In this document: positions 20,431 to 29,467 of the stretch, one piece after another | Position numbering within the stretch: the first letter of the stretch is position 1 | Layout of the letters: every line of letters starts with the position of its first letter | Translations under genes and position numbers: made by a program | Source: Cryomorphaceae bacterium | Lineage (GTDB): Bacteria > Bacteroidota > Bacteroidia > Flavobacteriales > Schleiferiaceae | Assembly (NCBI GenBank): GCA_020832345.1 | Contig: JAFIEY010000015.1 | Location: 1-37,298, forward strand | Reading direction: 5' to 3' | Length of the DNA: 37,298 nt | The notes under the pieces: model-generated | Databases searched by the model: none | What the model was told of the DNA's origin: nothing | The model's input: only the letters and a program-made list of their open reading frames with translations

Positions 20431-20485
20431 TTAATTTTGGCCTGGTCAGTAAACTGGGGGCAGGCGCCCTTGAGATATTTATAGG

Positions 20486-21091
20486 CTAAAGTTCACTGGA
20501 ATACAATGCTCTGATCCCCTTCGACGAAAATGAATTTAGTTGGGTCTCAAAAGCCGATTGATCTAGGGCCTTGGTGGCGTCGGAGATTAGGTGGACGTTG
20601 AAGCCTTCTTCCAGGGCATCCATCATGGTGAAATACACACAAATATCGGCGGCCAATCCGCAAAAATATAGATCCGTTGCGCCTTTTTCGCGCAGGTAAC
20701 CCGCCAGTCCGGTGGAAACCTTGCGTCCGTTGTCGTAAAAACCGCTATAGCTGTCGATTTCAGGATTCATGCCTTTTCGGAAAATGGCCTCTACGGGGTT
20801 CATATTGATCTGTGGATGAAATTCGGCACCCTTTGTTCCTTGTACACAATGATTTGGCCATAAAACCTGAGCAAGACCATGTAATGTGATTTCTTCAAAC
20901 GGAGACTTCCCTTCATGGTTGGTGTAAAAGCTCTTGTGGTTTTGTGGATGCCAGTCTTGGGTAGCGACCGCCAACTCAAATTTTGGCAATACGCGATTAA
21001 TAACGGGTACTATTTCGTGGCCACGAGAAACTTCCAGCGCACCGCCGGGCATAAAGTCGATTTGTGCATCTACAATAATTAATGCTTTCAT
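20486..21091 (-). CDS. pncA: Nicotinamidase (PncA)
   Basis: 201 residues, ATG at 21091. It hydrolyses nicotinamide to nicotinate for NAD salvage. The isochorismatase-like triad is visible: Asp8 in LIIVDAQIDF, Lys in FRKGMNPEIDSYS and Cys in GLAADICVYFT. The metal-binding stretch is TQDWHPQNHKSF. Normal length. No salvage partner gene is adjacent. Confidence 0.96.
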   Translation of the reverse strand: MKALIIVDAQIDFMPGGALEVSRGHEIVPVINRVLPKFELAVATQDWHPQNHKSFYTNHEGKSPFEEITLHGLAQVLWPNHCVQGTKGAEFHPQINMNPVEAIFRKGMNPEIDSYSGFYDNGRKVSTGLAGYLREKGATDLYFCGLAADICVYFTMMDALEEGFNVHLISDATKALDQSAFETQLNSFSSKGIRALYSSEL

Positions 21092-21157
21092 GTTTTGAAA
21101 TTTATTTGATTGGTTTAGTTAAGGTTATTACATGTTTTCATTTGACATTGCATGTTT

Positions 21158-21241
21158 GAGTCTGCTCCAAAAAAACCCTTTCTGCCAAAATCTTCGTTAT
21201 AAGTAGATTTTGATTGAAATCTTCCTTTTTGGAGTGGACTC
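21158..21241 (-). mobile_element. MITE-like element, copy 4, internally deleted (84 bp)
   Basis: Both ends are intact (GAGTCTGCTCC and, inverted, GAGTCCACTCC). The centre is lost, apparently between two GATTTTG-like repeats of the full element. Exact flank duplication ATGTTT at 21152-21157 and 21242-21247. It lies between divergent pncA and the ALDH gene. Confidence 0.9.
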
Positions 21242-21260
21242 ATGTTTTTCAAATCAAACT

Positions 21261-21291
21261 TTTGTTTCCAACTGCCATGACCATACATTTG
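21261..21291 (+). promoter_or_regulatory. Bacteroidota-type promoter for the aldehyde dehydrogenase gene
   Basis: TTTG at 21261-21264, exactly 19 bases, then TACATTTG at 21284-21291, a full match to the consensus. RNA would begin near 21298, giving a leader of about 115 bases. It lies 20 bases after element copy 4. Confidence 0.6.
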
Positions 21292-21414
21292 CAAATCTAA
21301 AAAATCTAATTGAATTGAACCTGCCATGAAAAGTTTGAAGTAAAGTTTATCAAACGAAAAACTGACCGAATGGCTGACGTAATCAATTAAACCAATGAAA
21401 AACATATTGACTTT

Positions 21415-22944
21415 ATGAAATTAGAAAACATTTTTACATCGCTAAACCTCAAATTGAATAACCACGGAACCGCCATTGGTGGGGAATTTTGGGGAAGTGG
21501 AAGTGCCATTGAAAGCCACTCGCCTGTGGACGGAAAAAAACTGGGGGAAATATCCACCACGACAGAGGATGATTATCAAAAGGTGATTGCTGCTGCACAG
21601 GAGGCATTTGCCGTTTGGCGCACGACCCCTGCGCCGGCAAGAGGTGAGGTGGTTCGCAAATTTGGCGACCGCTTGAGGGAAAAGAAATCTGCCCTGGGGG
21701 CTTTGGTGTCATACGAGATGGGGAAGAGTCTTCAAGAAGGACTTGGGGAAGTGCAGGAAATGATAGATATATGTGATTTTGCCGTTGGGCTTTCCCGTCA
21801 ACTTTACGGTTTGACCATGCACAGTGAGCGCCCTTCGCACCGGATGTACGAACAATACCATCCATTGGGTGTGGTTGGAATTATTTCCGCCTTTAATTTT
21901 CCGGTGGCCGTTTGGAGTTGGAATACGGCACTTGCCTGGGTTTGCGGCGACGTGTGCGTTTGGAAAGGTTCGGAAAAAACGCCGCTTTGCAGCATAGCCT
22001 GTCAGCACATCATAGCTGAAATACTCGAAGAGGAGGGGCTTCCGGGTGGCATTTCCGGATTGGTAACGGGTGATTATAAAGTGGGTGAAATGATGACAAA
22101 AGACCACCGTGTGGCCTTGATATCTGCCACCGGCTCATCGCGTATGGGGAAAATTGTGGGCAAAACCGTTGCCGATAGATTTGGCAAGACATTGCTCGAA
22201 CTGGGCGGCAATAACGCCATGATCATTACACCAAGCGCCGATATGAAGGTGACCCTTACCGCTGCCGTTTTTGGCGCTGTAGGCACAGCCGGACAACGCT
22301 GTACCTCCACCCGCAGGTTGATCATTCACAGTAGTGTATATGACCAATACAAAGAGGCCTTGGTCAATGCTTATAAACAAGTTCGTATAGGAAACCCACT
22401 TGATGAAAACAACCACATGGGGCCCCTGATTGATGCCGATGCGGTACAGAATTACCTCACGACCATTGAGGAAGCGAAGGCGGCTGGCAACAATATCCTT
22501 ATTGAGGGCGGGGTGCTGGAGGGCGCCGGATACGAAAGTGGATGTTATGTAAAGCCCTGCGTTATAGAAGCGAAAAACGACCAATCTTTTGTGCAACGAG
22601 AAACCTTTGCCCCAATTCTTTACGTTATGACGTACGATAGTATTGAGGAGGCCATAGAATTGCAAAACGGTGTTCCCCAAGGCCTTTCTTCAACCATAAT
22701 GACAAATGATTTGCGGGAATCCGAATTATTTCTCAGTGCAGCTGGCAGCGATTGTGGCATAGCCAACGTAAACATCGGAACATCCGGAGCGGAAATTGGG
22801 GGTGCTTTTGGTGGCGAAAAGGAGACCGGTGGCGGAAGAGAATCCGGATCTGACGCATGGAAAATATATATGCGAAGACAGACCAATACCATAAATTACG
22901 GGACTTCAGTGCCGTTGGCGCAAGGGATTAAATTTGACCTGTAG
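21415..22944 (+). CDS. ALDH7-type aldehyde dehydrogenase (aminoadipate-semialdehyde dehydrogenase-like)
   Basis: 509 residues, ATG at 21415. NAD(P)-dependent oxidation of an aldehyde to an acid. The catalytic Cys296 lies in GTAGQRCTSTRRL and the general-base Glu in LLELGGNNAM. PLGVVGIISAFNFPVAVW is typical of the antiquitin/ALDH7 subgroup, which acts on alpha-aminoadipic semialdehyde in lysine breakdown. The substrate is inferred from subgroup resemblance only, and no other lysine-degradation gene is in the window. Confidence 0.9.
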   Translation: MKLENIFTSLNLKLNNHGTAIGGEFWGSGSAIESHSPVDGKKLGEISTTTEDDYQKVIAAAQEAFAVWRTTPAPARGEVVRKFGDRLREKKSALGALVSYEMGKSLQEGLGEVQEMIDICDFAVGLSRQLYGLTMHSERPSHRMYEQYHPLGVVGIISAFNFPVAVWSWNTALAWVCGDVCVWKGSEKTPLCSIACQHIIAEILEEEGLPGGISGLVTGDYKVGEMMTKDHRVALISATGSSRMGKIVGKTVADRFGKTLLELGGNNAMIITPSADMKVTLTAAVFGAVGTAGQRCTSTRRLIIHSSVYDQYKEALVNAYKQVRIGNPLDENNHMGPLIDADAVQNYLTTIEEAKAAGNNILIEGGVLEGAGYESGCYVKPCVIEAKNDQSFVQRETFAPILYVMTYDSIEEAIELQNGVPQGLSSTIMTNDLRESELFLSAAGSDCGIANVNIGTSGAEIGGAFGGEKETGGGRESGSDAWKIYMRRQTNTINYGTSVPLAQGIKFDL

Positions 22945-22996
22945 TCAATTACGAGCTACATATTTTAGCGGCAGCCAATTGCCACGCATAAAAGTT

Positions 22997-23273
22997 GCCA
23001 CGAATTACACGAATGTTCACGAATAAAACATTCGTGTGCATTGGTGTCCATTCGTGGCTAAAAAACAACCCTTCGTGACGCCGCTAACAACACGCATTTG
23101 TATTGCCACGAATCACACGAATGTTCACGAATAAAATATTCGTGTTTATTGGTGTCCATTCGTGGCTAAAAAACAAAACTTTGTGGCTCACTAATAACAC
23201 GCATTTGTGTTGCCACGAATTACACGAATGTTCACTAATAAAATATTCGTGTGCATTGGTGTCCATTCGTGGC
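22997..23273. repeat. Three tandem copies of a 62-bp palindrome (period 107-108 bp)
   Basis: Units at 22997-23058, 23105-23166 and 23212-23273. Each begins GCCACGAAT and ends ATTCGTGGC, with an inner ACGAATG...CATTCGT pairing, so each can fold as a hairpin. Spacers of 46 and 45 bases are also alike (TAAAAAACAA...ACGCATTTGT). A further partial spacer runs to about 23295. No coding meaning. They fill the gap between the ALDH gene and the broken ATPase; similar CACGAATTACACGAA repeats occur widely in bacterial genomes, from memory. Confidence 0.9.
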
Positions 23274-23297
23274 TAAAAAAACAACACTTCGTGGTCG

Positions 23298-23996
23298 TCA
23301 AAGCTCAATCCCACTCACAAACGAGATATAATTTTCGGGGGTAATTACTTTAAATTCGCTTTCGGGGTAATAATTGGTGAACGCCTTCGAGGCTTTTGCC
23401 TTCTTCTTGGAATTCCACTTAAATTCAAAGGCGGTTAACTTACCATTTATTTCTTCGAGGTAGTCCAATTCTTGTCCGGTACGGGTGCGCCAAAACCAAT
23501 GATTGGCAAACCTGCGTTGATAGTGGTTGTATTTTTTTCGCTCACTAATGAGGTAGTTCTCCCAAAGCGCTCCTATATCTGCGCGTGTTTCGGCTATTTG
23601 GAAGTTCGATAAAACAGCGTTGCGAATACTGTTGTCGTAAAAGTAAATTTTGCGGCTTTTTTTCAATTCATTTCTCAAATTCCGACTGAACGTACCCAAT
23701 CGGAAAATGATAAAGGATTTTTCCAATAAGGTTATATATTTTTCAATCGTTTTGCTGTCTAAACCAATTTATTGTGAAAGCTCGTGATAACTCACTTGGT
23801 TGCCAATTTGGTAGGCCAAAGCTTGAAGCAGCCGAACAAGCGCATCGGGTTTTTGGATGTTGTCCAACATCAATACATCCTTGAACAAATAGCTATCCGA
23901 TAGCAGTTGCAGTATTTCTACCTCATTGCCCGTACTGGTTACGACTTCAGGGTAATAACCAAAAACCAAACGGTGTTTTAGTAAGGTCTCCTCCTC
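23298..23996 (-). pseudogene. Broken AAA+ ATPase gene, DUF4143 C-terminal part only
   Basis: One minus-strand frame carries the DUF4143 region: LLKHRLVFGYYPEVV, a winged-helix segment (VSYHELSQ, stop, IGLDSKTIEKYITLLEKSFI), and the nuclease-like end with GALWENYLISER and YLEEINGKLTAFEFKW. The TAA at 23769-23771 replaces what is probably a Leu codon (TTA to TAA), as homology continues on both sides without a shift. The N-terminal AAA domain with Walker motifs is missing: the frame meets a half copy of the mobile element at 23997. So the gene is dead at two points: 5' truncation and nonsense. Confidence 0.85.
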
Positions 23997-24072
23997 AACA
24001 GCTAGTTAGACCCGGTTTGCAAATCCTCTCCGCTTCGATTTTGATTGAAATCATCCTTTTTGGCGTGGACTC
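23997..24072 (-). mobile_element. MITE-like element, copy 5, half copy (76 bp)
   Basis: Only the half from the central CAGCTAGTTAG loop to the GTGGACTC end is present. The other half is replaced by the truncated ATPase gene, so no flank duplication can exist. The junction is at about 23996/23997. Confidence 0.85.
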
Positions 24073-24113
24073 AAAACGTATTCTTTGATAATTAGGTTGG
24101 CCATAAAAAACAG

Positions 24114-24136
24114 GGTTTTCGGTAAAATGCAAAACC
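24114..24136. terminator. Weak hairpin terminator candidate after the VTT protein gene
   Basis: GGTTTT and AAAACC pair around an 11-base loop; minus-strand RNA then reads CTGTTTTTTA. The stem is short, so this is uncertain. Confidence 0.3.
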
Positions 24137-24165
24137 GAGCGTTTTTTTCGAATAACAACACTTAT

Positions 24166-24798
24166 TTAGCATGGCTGAAAACCGGGCAAGAAAGCGTATA
24201 AAATCATTGCGTACAGGAAGAACCGAAGAAAGCGGGCGAGCGCGATGGTCCAAAATAAACGAAATGGAAACCGAACCATGCCGGCCACCATACTCACCGG
24301 GGAAAATGGCAGTGGGGCCATAGCGGCTAAAAAGACCAGCAAACCTCCAAACCTGCGGATTTGACTAAATTGAATGGCAAATTTTTCTTCAATCCAAAAA
24401 TTTACCTGGGGGATTTTGTACAGCAAAGTGCCGTAGCCATAACTGATAAGACCACCCAGATAACTGACCGCCGCTAAAATTAAAACAATAAAATAAGGAT
24501 GGGCGAAAGTTTTGCCCCAAAGGATATACGCATCGGGTGGGAGAAGACCCAAAAAACATTCGGAGGCAAATAGAGTAGCGATGACCATCCACGGCGGAAA
24601 ACGGGTAAACCAATCGCACATCAAGGTTTCAACATCCAACACATAGGTGCTTAAAACATATAATAAAGCTCCAAAAACACCCAAAACGACAAGCAGCTTA
24701 ATCATGTTTTGTCCCAAGAAGGAGTATCCCCCGGTACGTTTATAGTACTGGTGGTATAATTTACTGCGTTCCTTCAGTGCTCTTTTGTTCTTAGCCAC
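24166..24798 (-). CDS. VTT-domain (DedA/SNARE-associated-like) membrane protein
   Basis: 210 residues from GTG at 24798; no ATG fits. A basic N-terminus is followed by a membrane segment (about 32-50), then the VTT-like core with LLPPDAYILWGK, a glycine-rich helix (YLGGLISYGYG) and PLPFSPVSMVAGMVRFPF. Relatives are inner-membrane proteins thought to move lipids or keep membrane potential; no specific function can be assigned. It has its own unit, divergent from the Nramp-like gene. Confidence 0.7.
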   Translation of the reverse strand: MAKNKRALKERSKLYHQYYKRTGGYSFLGQNMIKLLVVLGVFGALLYVLSTYVLDVETLMCDWFTRFPPWMVIATLFASECFLGLLPPDAYILWGKTFAHPYFIVLILAAVSYLGGLISYGYGTLLYKIPQVNFWIEEKFAIQFSQIRRFGGLLVFLAAMAPLPFSPVSMVAGMVRFPFRLFWTIALARFLRFFLYAMILYAFLPGFQPC

Positions 24799-24953
24799 AG
24801 GTGGTTAAAGTTATAAATTACCCCTTTTACAAAAGGGGCGAAAAAATGAGTGCAAATTTAATGCTTTTCAGTGCTTGGTTTCGTTAAGGATGCGCAAAAA
24901 GTCTTCCAAAAATATTAAACGAAAAAAAAGGAGAATTTGCCCGTGCAAAGTTT

Positions 24954-25007
24954 GAGTTTGCTCAAAAAGTCCCTTTCTGCCAAAATCTTCCTTTTTGGAG
25001 TGGACTC
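24954..25007 (-). mobile_element. MITE-like element, copy 6, short form (54 bp)
   Basis: Both ends are present (GAGTTTGCTC and, inverted, GAGTCCACTCC), joined with the entire centre missing. Exact flank duplication AAGTTT at 24948-24953 and 25008-25013, so the short form itself seems to have moved. It sits in the upstream region of the Nramp-like gene. Confidence 0.9.
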
Positions 25008-25020
25008 AAGTTTTAGTTTC

Positions 25021-25028
25021 TAAATTTG
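25021..25028 (+). promoter_or_regulatory. Candidate -7 box for the Nramp-like gene
   Basis: TAAATTTG matches TAnnTTTG. A TTTG at the edge of element copy 6 is 23 bases upstream, longer than usual. The leader would be only about 10 bases. Confidence 0.35.
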
Positions 25029-25044
25029 CCCGCTACTACCATAA

Positions 25045-26274
25045 ATGATAAAAACTCAAACCCTACAACGTTTTTTCAAATCCATTGGCCCCGGTTTGCT
25101 TTTTGCTGCTGCGGCCATCGGAGTGTCTCATTTGGTTCAAAGTACACGAGCCGGAGCTTTGTACGGTTTGTTTTTTATCCCCATCATTTTATTGACCAAT
25201 TTTCTCAAATGGCCCTTTTTTGAAGCCGGCCCTAGATATGCGCAATCTACAGGAAAAAGTTTGATTCACGCTTATCGAATTCGATATCCCTGGGCTTTGG
25301 GTGTGGTATCATTTATTACCGTGGGCAGCATGTTTATCGTTCAAGCCACGGTCACGATGGTCACCGCCGGATTGTTGCAGTTTTTATTGCCCTCATCCTT
25401 CCACGAATCTTTGGTTATTGCCGTTTTACTGCTCGTTTCTGTGGGGATATTGTGGTGGGGAAAATACAGTGTTCTCGACAAAATCATTCGCTATATTGTT
25501 GTGATTTTAGCATTGGCGACACTTATAGCCGTTTTAATTGGATTGCGATTGCCCATGCCAGTTTATGATTGGACAGCATTTGATTGGGTAAAAACTGAAG
25601 ACATTGCTTTTTTGGTGGCTTTGTTGGGTTGGATGCCTGCACCGTTGGATATCAGTATTTGGCATTCTACCTGGACCGTTGCAGGGAAAGACGTCGGCAA
25701 AAAGCCTTACCAACCCTGGGATTTTCGCGTGGGATATTGGGGCACAACCATTATGGCCGTTTTATTTTTATTGCTCGGCGCTATTTTTCTTTTTTCGGGA
25801 AAGCAGTCTATTCCGACCAGTGCGGTGGATTTTGCCGGCCACTTGATGGACGTTTATGCGCAAACACTCGGCAAAGCTTACTGGTTGGTTTTAATGGCGG
25901 CTGTGGCATGTATGTTTTCAACCACCCTTGCTGTTTTAGATGCCTATCCCCGGGTCTGTACTTTTCTAATGGCCAATGCGCAAAAGGACAACGAAGACGA
26001 ATCGGCATCCTCTAAATGGTACCGACCTCTTGTCGTTTTGGTTGCCGTAGGCGCATGGCTTATTACTTCTGTTTTTTCCGGACAAATGATTTCATTGGTG
26101 CAATTGGCGACCACCATCGCCTTTGTGAGTGCTCCGGTAATTGCCTTTCTCAATATTAAATCCATGGAGCTGTTGGAAAAAAGTCAACAACCGGTTAAAC
26201 TCAACACCTTCACTGCATATTTTGGTTTGGCCGCACTGACGGTTTTTTCGGTATATTACCTCTTCATTTTTTAA
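25045..26274 (+). CDS. Nramp (SLC11) superfamily transporter with non-canonical metal site
   Basis: 409 residues, about 11 membrane segments. The start IGPGLLFAAAAIGVSHLVQSTRAG aligns with the first helix of Nramp proteins, but the metal-binding DPGN is replaced by G26-V27-S28-H29. The sixth-helix MPH reads M197-P198-A199 (GWMPAPLDISIWHS). Loss of the Asp, Asn and His ligands argues against ordinary manganese/iron transport; a different ion or solute is likely. Ten bases before the BaiN-type gene, so probably one transcript. Confidence 0.8.
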   Translation: MIKTQTLQRFFKSIGPGLLFAAAAIGVSHLVQSTRAGALYGLFFIPIILLTNFLKWPFFEAGPRYAQSTGKSLIHAYRIRYPWALGVVSFITVGSMFIVQATVTMVTAGLLQFLLPSSFHESLVIAVLLLVSVGILWWGKYSVLDKIIRYIVVILALATLIAVLIGLRLPMPVYDWTAFDWVKTEDIAFLVALLGWMPAPLDISIWHSTWTVAGKDVGKKPYQPWDFRVGYWGTTIMAVLFLLLGAIFLFSGKQSIPTSAVDFAGHLMDVYAQTLGKAYWLVLMAAVACMFSTTLAVLDAYPRVCTFLMANAQKDNEDESASSKWYRPLVVLVAVGAWLITSVFSGQMISLVQLATTIAFVSAPVIAFLNIKSMELLEKSQQPVKLNTFTAYFGLAALTVFSVYYLFIF

Positions 26275-26284
26275 AAATAAATAC

Positions 26285-27487
26285 ATGACATCCTGTGATA
26301 TTTTGGTTATCGGGGCGGGTGCAGCCGGAATTTTTGCCGCCATTCATGCGGGTGAAAAGGGAAAGCAGGTCATTGTTTTGGAAAAATCTCAAAAAACCCT
26401 CAGCAAGGTTCGGATTTCCGGAGGGGGCAGATGTAATCTAACCCACCGACCTATGCCGCTTTCGGACTGGGTAAAAAACTATCCGAGAGGCGGCAAAAAG
26501 CTCAAACAAGTTTTTAAATTCTGGGACAGTGCGGATACCATGGATTGGTTTACATCAAGAGGAGTTTCGCTTAAGATTGAAGATGACGGTCGGGTATTTC
26601 CCGTTTCCGACTATTCAGGTGACGTAGCCAATGCATTGTTGTTGGCGGCAAAAACGGCTGGGGTGACCATTCTCACCGGACAAGGTGTGGAAAAAATAGA
26701 ACCAAATGATCGGGGTTTTGAAGTTCGGGTTAATGGAGATAATGTGTTTTATGCCCGGAGCGTTATAGTAGCCACCGGGGGAAGTCCTACGATGCGTGGC
26801 ATGGAAATATGGAAATCCCTGGGCCTAAAATGTATTCCGCCGGTGCCCTCTTTGTTTACGTTCAACATTCCCGAACGTGAACTCAACAAGCTGATGGGCT
26901 TATCGGTAAACCCAGCAAAAGTATATTTACCCGAACACAATATGGATTTTACCGGACCGGTGTTGATTACCCATTGGGGACTTAGCGGTCCGGCGGTGTT
27001 AAAACTTTCTGCATTTGCTGCGCGTTTATTGGCCGGGTGCAATTATAAATTTGTCGTGAGAGTGCAGTGGGTTGCCGACCAAACGCAAGCTCAAATTTTC
27101 CAAACCCTCGAAGGAAATATGCAATTGGGTAATTTCAATAAGTTTGCTTTGCCCCAGAGACTTTGGTTGTATTTATGTGCCCGGGCCGGCGTTTCCACAG
27201 ATAAAAGGGTGACTGAATTGTCTGGGAAAGACAAAAACAAATTGGCCGAAATCCTCCTCAATGACCGATATCAAGCCATTGGGAAAAGCACGTTTAAGGA
27301 GGAGTTCGTCACCGCAGGTGGTATAGATCTGGGTGAGATAGACTTACGGGATTTTTCGGCAAAAAAAATTCCGGGTCTTCACTTTGTCGGCGAGGTGTTG
27401 GATATCGACGGTATCACCGGAGGGTTTAACTTTCAGGCGGCATGGGCAGCGGGGAAATTAGCAGGGGAGGGAGCTTCGGATTTTTAA
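26285..27487 (+). CDS. BaiN/RdsA-type NAD(P)/FAD-dependent oxidoreductase (HI0933 family)
   Basis: 400 residues. N-terminal FAD-binding loop ILVIGAGAAGIFAAIHAG, the family motif VRISGGGRCNLTH, a second flavin contact at VIVATGGSP and the C-terminal GEVLDIDGITGGFNFQAAWAAG. Homologues are flavoproteins including a bile-acid-reducing enzyme, but most have unknown substrates. It overlaps functionally with no neighbour I can name; it follows the Nramp-like gene by 10 bases. Confidence 0.9.
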   Translation: MTSCDILVIGAGAAGIFAAIHAGEKGKQVIVLEKSQKTLSKVRISGGGRCNLTHRPMPLSDWVKNYPRGGKKLKQVFKFWDSADTMDWFTSRGVSLKIEDDGRVFPVSDYSGDVANALLLAAKTAGVTILTGQGVEKIEPNDRGFEVRVNGDNVFYARSVIVATGGSPTMRGMEIWKSLGLKCIPPVPSLFTFNIPERELNKLMGLSVNPAKVYLPEHNMDFTGPVLITHWGLSGPAVLKLSAFAARLLAGCNYKFVVRVQWVADQTQAQIFQTLEGNMQLGNFNKFALPQRLWLYLCARAGVSTDKRVTELSGKDKNKLAEILLNDRYQAIGKSTFKEEFVTAGGIDLGEIDLRDFSAKKIPGLHFVGEVLDIDGITGGFNFQAAWAAGKLAGEGASDF

Positions 27488-27504
27488 AATTGTAAACTTT
27501 TTTT

Positions 27505-27556
27505 AAATCCACTCCAGAAAGGATTTTGGCAGAAAGGGACTTTTTGTAGCAGAATC
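27505..27556 (+). mobile_element. MITE-like element, copy 7, short form, degenerate (52 bp)
   Basis: The same joined-ends short form as copy 6, with mutated tips (AAATCCACTCC and, inverted, GATTCTGCTAC). Flanks TTTTTT and TTTTTA agree in five of six positions. It lies 18 bases after the BaiN-type gene. Confidence 0.75.
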
Positions 27557-27700
27557 TTTTTAATGTCATGTAATTTTAGGTCAATATATATAACTCATGG
27601 AAAACAATTTGGAGTTGGAATTACGTTGCCGAGCTGTTACCTTCGCGCTGTAGTTTGCAATCGGGTTGTAAATTGAAAATTAACAAAAAAATCTTTTGAA

Positions 27701-29467
27701 ATGAAGCAGTTTTTTAAAATGCTATTCGCGTCCTTCTTGGCGGGATTTGCACTCATCTTCGTTGTCTTTTTGCTCTTTGTGGGCATCATTGGGGCATTGT
27801 CGAGTAAGTCTGAACCGAGTTTGGCCGACAACAGTGTTATGCGGCTCAACCTGAATATGATCATCAACGAGCGCTCATCAGAAAACCCTTTTGAAAATCT
27901 AGACTTTTTTACCGGAGAAGTCAATCAAAGTGGAGGTTTGTACGAAATCATCCAAGCCATAGATGCGGCAAAAACGAATGACAAGGTAAAGGGGATTTAT
28001 CTGCAAAGCGGAATTACTTTCGCCGGAATGGGTGCCTTAAAAGAAATTCGCGATGCCCTTATCGACTTCAAAACCAGTGGAAAGTTCATCCTTGCCTACT
28101 CCGAAATTTATTCTCAAAAAGGACTGTACATCGCTTCTGTAGCGGATTCCATATTTGTCGCACCGGAAGGCGGCGTGGAGTGGAGCGGTCTTTCCTCAAC
28201 AATTCCGTTTTATGTGAAGGCATTAGAAAAAATAGGCGTAAAACCTCAGGTGATTCGCGGGTCCAACAATAAATTTAAATCTGCCGTTGAGCCCTTTTTG
28301 GAGGAATCTATGTCCGATGCCAACCGCGAACAATTGACACTTTTGCTTAATGATTTGTGGAATCTAATGACCACGGAAATTGCGGAAAGCAGAAATCTCG
28401 ATCCATCCAACTTAAAAATGTGGGCAGACAGTTTGGCCATTAGCAATTCGCAATCGGCGGCAGATCACGGTCTGGTGACCCGTGCAGCATACCACGACGA
28501 GGTGGTTGATGCATTGAAAAAATTACTGGAGGTGGAAGAAAAGGACGATATTGAATACACTTCAGTTTCCATTGTTCGCAATGCACGCAAAAAAGAAGGG
28601 AAGTTTACCGGAGACCGGGTTGCGATTGTCTTTGCCCAAGGCCCTATTAGCAGTGGCACCGGGGACGACCTCAATATTGGTTCCGACCGAATTGCCAAAG
28701 CGCTGCGCAAGGCAAGAGAAGACGACAAGGTAAAAGCCGTGGTAATGCGCATCAATTCGCCCGGTGGAAGCACACTCGCCTCTGATGTGATCCTTCGCGA
28801 GGTGTTGTTGCTTAAGGAAGCCGGAAAACCAGTAGTGGCGAGTTACGGAGATTTGGCGGCCTCGGGTGGTTATTACATCAGCTGTCAGGCAGATAGAATA
28901 GTAACCCAACCATCAACCATCACAGGTTCTATCGGCGTTTTCGGACTGTTTTTTACCGCTGAGGAATTGCTCAACGATAAACTTGGCATCCGATTCGATC
29001 GAGTAAAAACAGCCGAGTATGCAGATATGGGTTCCATCGACCGAGATATGCGTGCGGGGGAGAAAAAGTACATGCAAAACATGGTGGACTATTTTTACGG
29101 AAGATTCCTCGGATTGGTTGCCAGCGGGCGTGGTCTCGATTCGCTCTATGTTGACGAGATTGGTCAGGGAAGAGTTTGGACGGGTATTCAGGCAGTGAAC
29201 AACGGCTTGGCAGATACCCTTGGTAGCTTGCAAACGGCGATTGCCATTGCCAAGGATTTGGCAGAATTAGGGGAGGAGGTTCGGATTGTTGAATATCCGG
29301 AAAAATTCAACCCCATTCAGGAGTTGATGAAAAACCTCGGTCTTGATGAGCAATCACGAATGAAAAAGCGTTTGGGCACATTTTACCCATATTATGAAAA
29401 GTGGCAAAAAATTCAGGAAGTTCAAGGATTGCAAAGCCATATCGGCATTGAAATCGAAATAGAATAA
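27701..29467 (+). CDS. sppA: Signal peptide peptidase SppA, 67 kDa type
   Basis: 588 residues with an N-terminal membrane anchor (about 9-32) and two tandem SppA domains. The Ser/Lys dyad is visible: Lys193 in FKSAVEPF of the first domain and Ser388 in AASGGYYISCQADR of the second, as in the E. coli long form. It digests leftover signal peptides in the membrane. The 213-base gap before it holds element copy 7 and no clear promoter. The next gene follows with no spacer. Confidence 0.95.
   Translation: MKQFFKMLFASFLAGFALIFVVFLLFVGIIGALSSKSEPSLADNSVMRLNLNMIINERSSENPFENLDFFTGEVNQSGGLYEIIQAIDAAKTNDKVKGIYLQSGITFAGMGALKEIRDALIDFKTSGKFILAYSEIYSQKGLYIASVADSIFVAPEGGVEWSGLSSTIPFYVKALEKIGVKPQVIRGSNNKFKSAVEPFLEESMSDANREQLTLLLNDLWNLMTTEIAESRNLDPSNLKMWADSLAISNSQSAADHGLVTRAAYHDEVVDALKKLLEVEEKDDIEYTSVSIVRNARKKEGKFTGDRVAIVFAQGPISSGTGDDLNIGSDRIAKALRKAREDDKVKAVVMRINSPGGSTLASDVILREVLLLKEAGKPVVASYGDLAASGGYYISCQADRIVTQPSTITGSIGVFGLFFTAEELLNDKLGIRFDRVKTAEYADMGSIDRDMRAGEKKYMQNMVDYFYGRFLGLVASGRGLDSLYVDEIGQGRVWTGIQAVNNGLADTLGSLQTAIAIAKDLAELGEEVRIVEYPEKFNPIQELMKNLGLDEQSRMKKRLGTFYPYYEKWQKIQEVQGLQSHIGIEIEIE

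Noticed and set aside
21115-21405. Minus-strand ORF of 96 codons between pncA and the ALDH gene
   Set aside because: It includes element copy 4 and overlaps the full-consensus ALDH promoter; no recognisable domain.
22997-23273. CRISPR array
   Set aside because: Repeats are 62-bp palindromes and the spacers are themselves repeated; no cas genes nearby.
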